Shown: piece by piece, positions 6,120 through 9,142 of the stretch
Numbering within the stretch: the first letter of the stretch is position 1
How the letters are laid out: each line of letters begins with the position of its first letter
Origin: an uncultured Eubacteriaceae bacterium
GTDB taxonomy: Bacteria; Bacillota; Clostridia; Oscillospirales; Acutalibacteraceae
Assembly: GCA_937905915.1 (NCBI GenBank)
Contig: CALCVR010000353.1
Location: 1 to 9,142 of the forward strand
Length of the DNA stretch: 9,142 nt
Reading direction: 5' to 3'
Translations under genes and position numbers: made by a program
Notes under the pieces: generated by a model
The model's database searches: none
What the model was told of the DNA's origin: nothing
Seen by the model: only the letters and a program-made list of their open reading frames with translations

Positions 6120-6152
6120 GCAAAATTCCTTCCCTTCATCGGATTAAAGCAC

Positions 6153-6181
6153 ATTATAAGACCTGTTTTAAAAAATTTCAA
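6153..6181 (-). promoter_or_regulatory. Sigma-A type promoter of the SdpI-like gene
   Basis: On the minus strand: -35 TTGAAA (6181-6176), a 17-base spacer and -10 TATAAT (6158-6153). The predicted transcript starts about 27 bases before the ATG at 6119. Close to consensus. Confidence 0.82.
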
Positions 6182-6249
6182 GTAAAAATCAAAAGATTCA
6201 ACAGCTTATTTTTAAAGGTTTTGGTTTATATATTTTTATTGTTTTTCCT

Positions 6250-6277
6250 TTTCAATATGGAATAGTTCTGTTATAAT
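6250..6277 (+). promoter_or_regulatory. Extended -10 promoter of the polyphosphate:AMP phosphotransferase gene
   Basis: The -10 TATAAT (6272-6277) is preceded by TG one base away (6269-6270), the extended -10 form. The best -35 is a weak TTTCAA (6250-6255) at 16 bases. The leader would be about 35 bases, followed by GAGGTGA (6308-6314) 4 bases before the ATG. The promoter faces away from the SdpI-like promoter, about 70 bases distant. Confidence 0.7.
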
Positions 6278-6318
6278 TATGGAAAAAGAAACAACTTCTA
6301 TTTTAACGAGGTGATTTT

Positions 6319-7788
6319 ATGCTCAAACAATACATCAAGCCCGAACGACCTGATCAAGAATCGTTCGCCCAGCGGCTTAAACAAGCACGCGAAAAATTAG
6401 CCGCCCAGCAAATGATGTTAAAACAGCGGAATCTACCGGTGTTGGTGCTGGTAGAGGGATGGGGAGCGGCCGGTAAAGGCGGTGCCATTGGACGCGTCAT
6501 CCGCAATTTAGACCCTCGCTTTTTTAAAGTAAAGACCATGAAATCCCCCAGCGAAGAAGAACAACGATATCCATTTTTGCACCGTTTTTTTAAGGAGATT
6601 CCCAAGGCCGGTCAATTTGTTTTTTTGGATTCAGGATGGATGGATGAAATCTGCCGCCAGAGGTTCCACGGCCGATTGGACGATGCTCAATACGACGCAC
6701 GGATTTCCAGCGTCAAGCGGTTTGAACGCCAGCTTACCGACAACGGATATCTGCTGGTCAAATTGTTTTTCCACATCAGCCGTAAAGAGCAGGAGAAACG
6801 CATCAATAATCTCCTTTCTGACAAAGATACGGCGTGGCGTATCAGCGACAGCGACAAGTGGCAAAACAAGCACTATAATAAATGCTTGGAGGTCTTTGAC
6901 CGCTATCTTCAGGATACCGATATTCCAGATGCTCCCTGGTATATTGTAGATGCCAAAGAAAGGCACTGGGCTGAACTACAGATGCTGGAGCGGTTGTGTA
7001 CCGGTATCGATACCGCCATGCAGAATGAGAGCTTGGCCGTACAGCTACTTCAGAATTGTTTTCCCCTTGCAAAAGTGCCGCTGCTGTCGGAGGTATCCCT
7101 AGATAAATCCATAGAGCCGGCCGAATACAAAGCCACCCTGGATATTTTGCAAAAGAAACTTTATGGGTTGCATTATCGGCTTTATCGAAAACGTGTGCCG
7201 GTGGTCATCTGTTATGAAGGATGGGACGCCGCAGGAAAAGGAGGAAATATCAAAAGGGTCACCGAGGCTCTGGATGCCAGGGGATTTGAGGTGCATCCTA
7301 TAGCCAGCCCCGACCCGCAGGAGAAAGCGCGTCACTATTTGTGGAGATTCTGGACCCGCTTGCCTAAAACAGGACACATCGCCATCTTTGACCGCACCTG
7401 GTACGGTAGGGTGATGGTAGAACGTCTAGAAGGTTTTTGCAGCACCAATGATTGGCAGCGCGCCTATTATGAAATCAATGAATTTGAAAAAGAGTTAACC
7501 GATTGGGGGGCAGTGGTCATTAAGTTCTGGGTGCAGATCGATAAGGAAACCCAGTTAAAACGATTTGAGGAGAGGCAAAATACGCCGGAAAAACAGTGGA
7601 AGATCACCGATGAGGACTGGCGTAACCGGGAAAAATGGGATGAGTACGAGGTAGCTGTCAATGAGATGCTGCAAAAAACTAGTACAACCTATGCGCCATG
7701 GCATATTTTAGAATCGGTAGATAAAAAATACGCTCGCATTAAAGCGCTGCGCATCATCATCGATGCCTTAGAGAAGGCACTAGATTGA
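6319..7788 (+). CDS. pap: Polyphosphate:AMP phosphotransferase, two-domain PPK2
   Basis: At 489 residues this has two consecutive PPK2 (P-loop polyphosphate kinase 2) domains, the arrangement of the polyphosphate:AMP phosphotransferases, which use polyphosphate to convert AMP to ADP in the cytoplasm. Domain 2 (about 270-489) has the intact catalytic set: Walker A EGWDAAGKGG (300-309, Asp303, Lys307), FDRTWYGR (357-364) and the following VMVERLEGF lid. Domain 1 (about 10-235) keeps a P-loop, EGWGAAGKGG (46-55), but the conserved Asp is Gly49 and the DRxWY motif is DSGWM (104-108). From the family I infer that domain 2 does the catalysis and domain 1 is structural or regulatory. The start is supported by GAGGTGA and a promoter close upstream. 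It is monocistronic: no ppk1 or ppx gene is in view. Family assignment is firm; preference for AMP over other nucleotides is inferred from the two-domain form. Confidence 0.93.
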   Translation: MLKQYIKPERPDQESFAQRLKQAREKLAAQQMMLKQRNLPVLVLVEGWGAAGKGGAIGRVIRNLDPRFFKVKTMKSPSEEEQRYPFLHRFFKEIPKAGQFVFLDSGWMDEICRQRFHGRLDDAQYDARISSVKRFERQLTDNGYLLVKLFFHISRKEQEKRINNLLSDKDTAWRISDSDKWQNKHYNKCLEVFDRYLQDTDIPDAPWYIVDAKERHWAELQMLERLCTGIDTAMQNESLAVQLLQNCFPLAKVPLLSEVSLDKSIEPAEYKATLDILQKKLYGLHYRLYRKRVPVVICYEGWDAAGKGGNIKRVTEALDARGFEVHPIASPDPQEKARHYLWRFWTRLPKTGHIAIFDRTWYGRVMVERLEGFCSTNDWQRAYYEINEFEKELTDWGAVVIKFWVQIDKETQLKRFEERQNTPEKQWKITDEDWRNREKWDEYEVAVNEMLQKTSTTYAPWHILESVDKKYARIKALRIIIDALEKALD

Positions 7789-7818
7789 GTCTAGCTAGTT
7801 TGATAGGCATGACCAATG

Positions 7819-7854
7819 AAAAAAGAGCTGGAGATAAAAATCCAGCTCTTTTTT
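7819..7854. terminator. Rho-independent terminator, bidirectional, between pap and the M23 peptidase gene
   Basis: Arms 7819-7832 and 7841-7854 pair perfectly over 14 bases (AGAGCTGGA core flanked by A6 and T6) around an 8-base loop, giving a T6 tail on the plus strand and an equivalent T6 tail on the minus strand. It lies 30 bases after the pap stop and about 75 bases beyond the stop of the convergent peptidase gene. Confidence 0.9.
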
Positions 7855-7928
7855 CACATCACAATTTATTTGGACCTAAGGTAAATCCACAAAAGAAATC
7901 CTAGAAGCTAAGTGGTATTTTGAATGAC

Positions 7929-9142
7929 TTACAGATAATTGGCAGGGTTTACCTTTGTACCGTTTTTAATGACTTCAAAATGGCAGTGGTTACCCGTGGC
8001 AAAGCCCGTAGCGCCAACAGCGGCAATGACCTGCCCCTGGCTGACCTTTTGGCCGGTAGATACCTTCAGACTGCTGCAATGGGCATAACGGGTCTTATAG
8101 CCGTTTCCATGGTCAATGAGGACACAATAACCATAGGAACCTTTCCAACCGGCAAACTCCACTGTACCGCCGGCCGATGCATAAATACTGGTTCCATAAG
8201 GGGCGGCAATGTCCATAGCCTCGTGCACTTTACCCCAGCGGTATCCAAACGAACTGGATACACGGCCGCCGTTTACCGGCCACTGGAAACCGATGCTTGT
8301 CCGAGAATCGCTGCCAGAAGAACGATTTACTTCTACCTGCTTTTCCATGGTGCCAATCTCGATTTTTTCGTCTACAGGGGCTTTTAACAATGTGGTGGCA
8401 GTGACAGAACGGGAGACTTCTTGCCCATTGACGGTTACTACCTGATAATCCACCTGTTCCTGTCCCTTTTCACCGGCTTGAAGAACAGTCTGTTCTCCTT
8501 CCTCTTTATGAGAATTTTCTACCGTCACACTTTGATAATCCAGTTCGTTGATGACCGATTCTACTGTGACAACTTCCACGCTTAAAAAAGGCTGTTCCTT
8601 TGAAATCACAACATTTTGACCATCCTGAATAGCGCTTTCTTCCGTCAGAGCAGGGTTAAGCTCTACAAGCTGGACAGGTTCCAGCCCAAATTTTTCTGAG
8701 ACACTTGCTACCGTATCTCCTTCTGCGGCATGGTATACCTGCTCTTTTTCCACAGGAGAAGTCAAATCTTCTTTGATCTCCTCAGCCGATACGATATCAT
8801 CGGAGGGATAAAGCCCCTCTTTAACGGTTACCTGTTCGGTAAAATTGGCTTCAGCTTGTTCATTCCCATCGGTGTAGGAATCCAAAATCTCATTTAAAAC
8901 CTGGTTAGCCGTATCGGTATCGTCCACTGCACCAACAAACTGATCTTCCACAAAAAGTCCGCTGGCAGTCTGGACTTGATCTCCCATGTTTTCCAATAAG
9001 ACTTCGGCTAACTGAGAATTGTCCATCACATCTTCATTTTGGACAACCGTTAATTTATACTCTAGATTTTCCGGGAGTTCTAAATGGCCATTTATATCTA
9101 CCACTGAAGACTGTGCCTGTGCCAAAGCTTGTTCCACCACCA
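7929..9142 (-). CDS. LysM-G5-M23 cell-wall metallopeptidase (5' end outside window)
   Basis: The frame is open to the right edge, so the N-terminus, including any signal peptide or membrane anchor, is missing; 404 codons are visible. Numbering from the GTG at 9140: residues about 55-115 form a segment (FVEDQFVGAVDD onward, ending EGLYPSDDIVS) seen in many clostridial peptidases of this type; a LysM peptidoglycan-binding domain follows at about 135-180 (HAAEGDTVASVSEKFGL); then a G5 domain at about 186-264; then an M23 peptidase domain at about 290-403. All zinc and catalytic residues are present: His306 and Asp310 in HEAMD, His354 in YAHC, and His385/His387 in NHCHFE. The fold cleaves peptide cross-bridges in peptidoglycan, so the protein most likely acts outside the membrane in wall remodelling or sporulation. 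It ends in TAA at 7931-7929 and shares the terminator at 7819-7854 with pap. Confidence 0.93.
   Translation of the reverse strand, partial: VVEQALAQAQSSVVDINGHLELPENLEYKLTVVQNEDVMDNSQLAEVLLENMGDQVQTASGLFVEDQFVGAVDDTDTANQVLNEILDSYTDGNEQAEANFTEQVTVKEGLYPSDDIVSAEEIKEDLTSPVEKEQVYHAAEGDTVASVSEKFGLEPVQLVELNPALTEESAIQDGQNVVISKEQPFLSVEVVTVESVINELDYQSVTVENSHKEEGEQTVLQAGEKGQEQVDYQVVTVNGQEVSRSVTATTLLKAPVDEKIEIGTMEKQVEVNRSSGSDSRTSIGFQWPVNGGRVSSSFGYRWGKVHEAMDIAAPYGTSIYASAGGTVEFAGWKGSYGYCVLIDHGNGYKTRYAHCSSLKVSTGQKVSQGQVIAAVGATGFATGNHCHFEVIKNGTKVNPANYL

Noticed and set aside
7920..8387. Open frame of 155 codons on the plus strand
   Set aside because: It is antisense to the M23 peptidase domain, where all active-site residues are conserved on the other strand.
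1..9142. CRISPR arrays, insertion sequences, tRNA or rRNA genes, phage genes
   Set aside because: Reading both strands I saw no regularly spaced repeats, transposase motifs, terminal inverted repeats with target duplications or structural RNA signatures.

Overview
This 9.1 kb window looks like ordinary chromosome from a low-to-mid GC Firmicute, probably a gut-type clostridium (Oscillospiraceae-like). That placement is inferred from the strong AGGAG-type ribosome binding sites, the TTGACA/TATAAT promoters with 17-base spacers, the hairpin terminators, and a secreted LysM/G5/M23 peptidase architecture common in that group. I see no phage, transposon, CRISPR array, rRNA or tRNA.

Layout. (1) 1-861, plus strand: the tail of an amino-acid ABC transporter permease followed by its ATPase. 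(2) 1022-4050, minus strand: a probable three-gene operon, transcribed ilvE (branched-chain aminotransferase), then an RluA-family pseudouridine synthase, then a zinc-dependent phospholipase C-like protein. A near-consensus promoter precedes ilvE and a terminator follows the last gene. (3) 4051-4452: a 400-base AT-rich divergent intergenic region with promoters facing both ways. (4) 4453-5682, plus strand: a stand-alone ROK-family regulator with an N-terminal helix-turn-helix. (5) 5766-6119, minus strand: a small SdpI/YhfL-family membrane protein. (6) 6319-7788, plus strand: a two-domain PPK2 enzyme, polyphosphate:AMP phosphotransferase. (7) 7929 to the right edge, minus strand: the C-terminal part of a LysM-G5-M23 cell-wall endopeptidase.

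Starts. For the three genes of the minus-strand operon, the longest reading frame begins upstream of the likely start. A well-placed Shine-Dalgarno sequence points to an internal ATG in each case, so the coordinates given are the shortened ones. The last gene's Shine-Dalgarno overlaps the stop codon of the gene before it.

Functionally the window is a mosaic: amino-acid uptake and branched-chain amino-acid metabolism, rRNA or tRNA modification, sugar-responsive regulation, polyphosphate-based nucleotide phosphorylation and cell-wall remodelling. Gene pairs that converge are separated by hairpins that could stop transcription from both sides. I did not find a convincing new system. The points most worth checking are the ROK regulator, whose kinase motifs are degraded and whose promoter carries a palindrome; the degenerate first domain of the PPK2 enzyme; the lone SdpI-type protein; and the cytosolic phospholipase-like protein coupled to a pseudouridine synthase.
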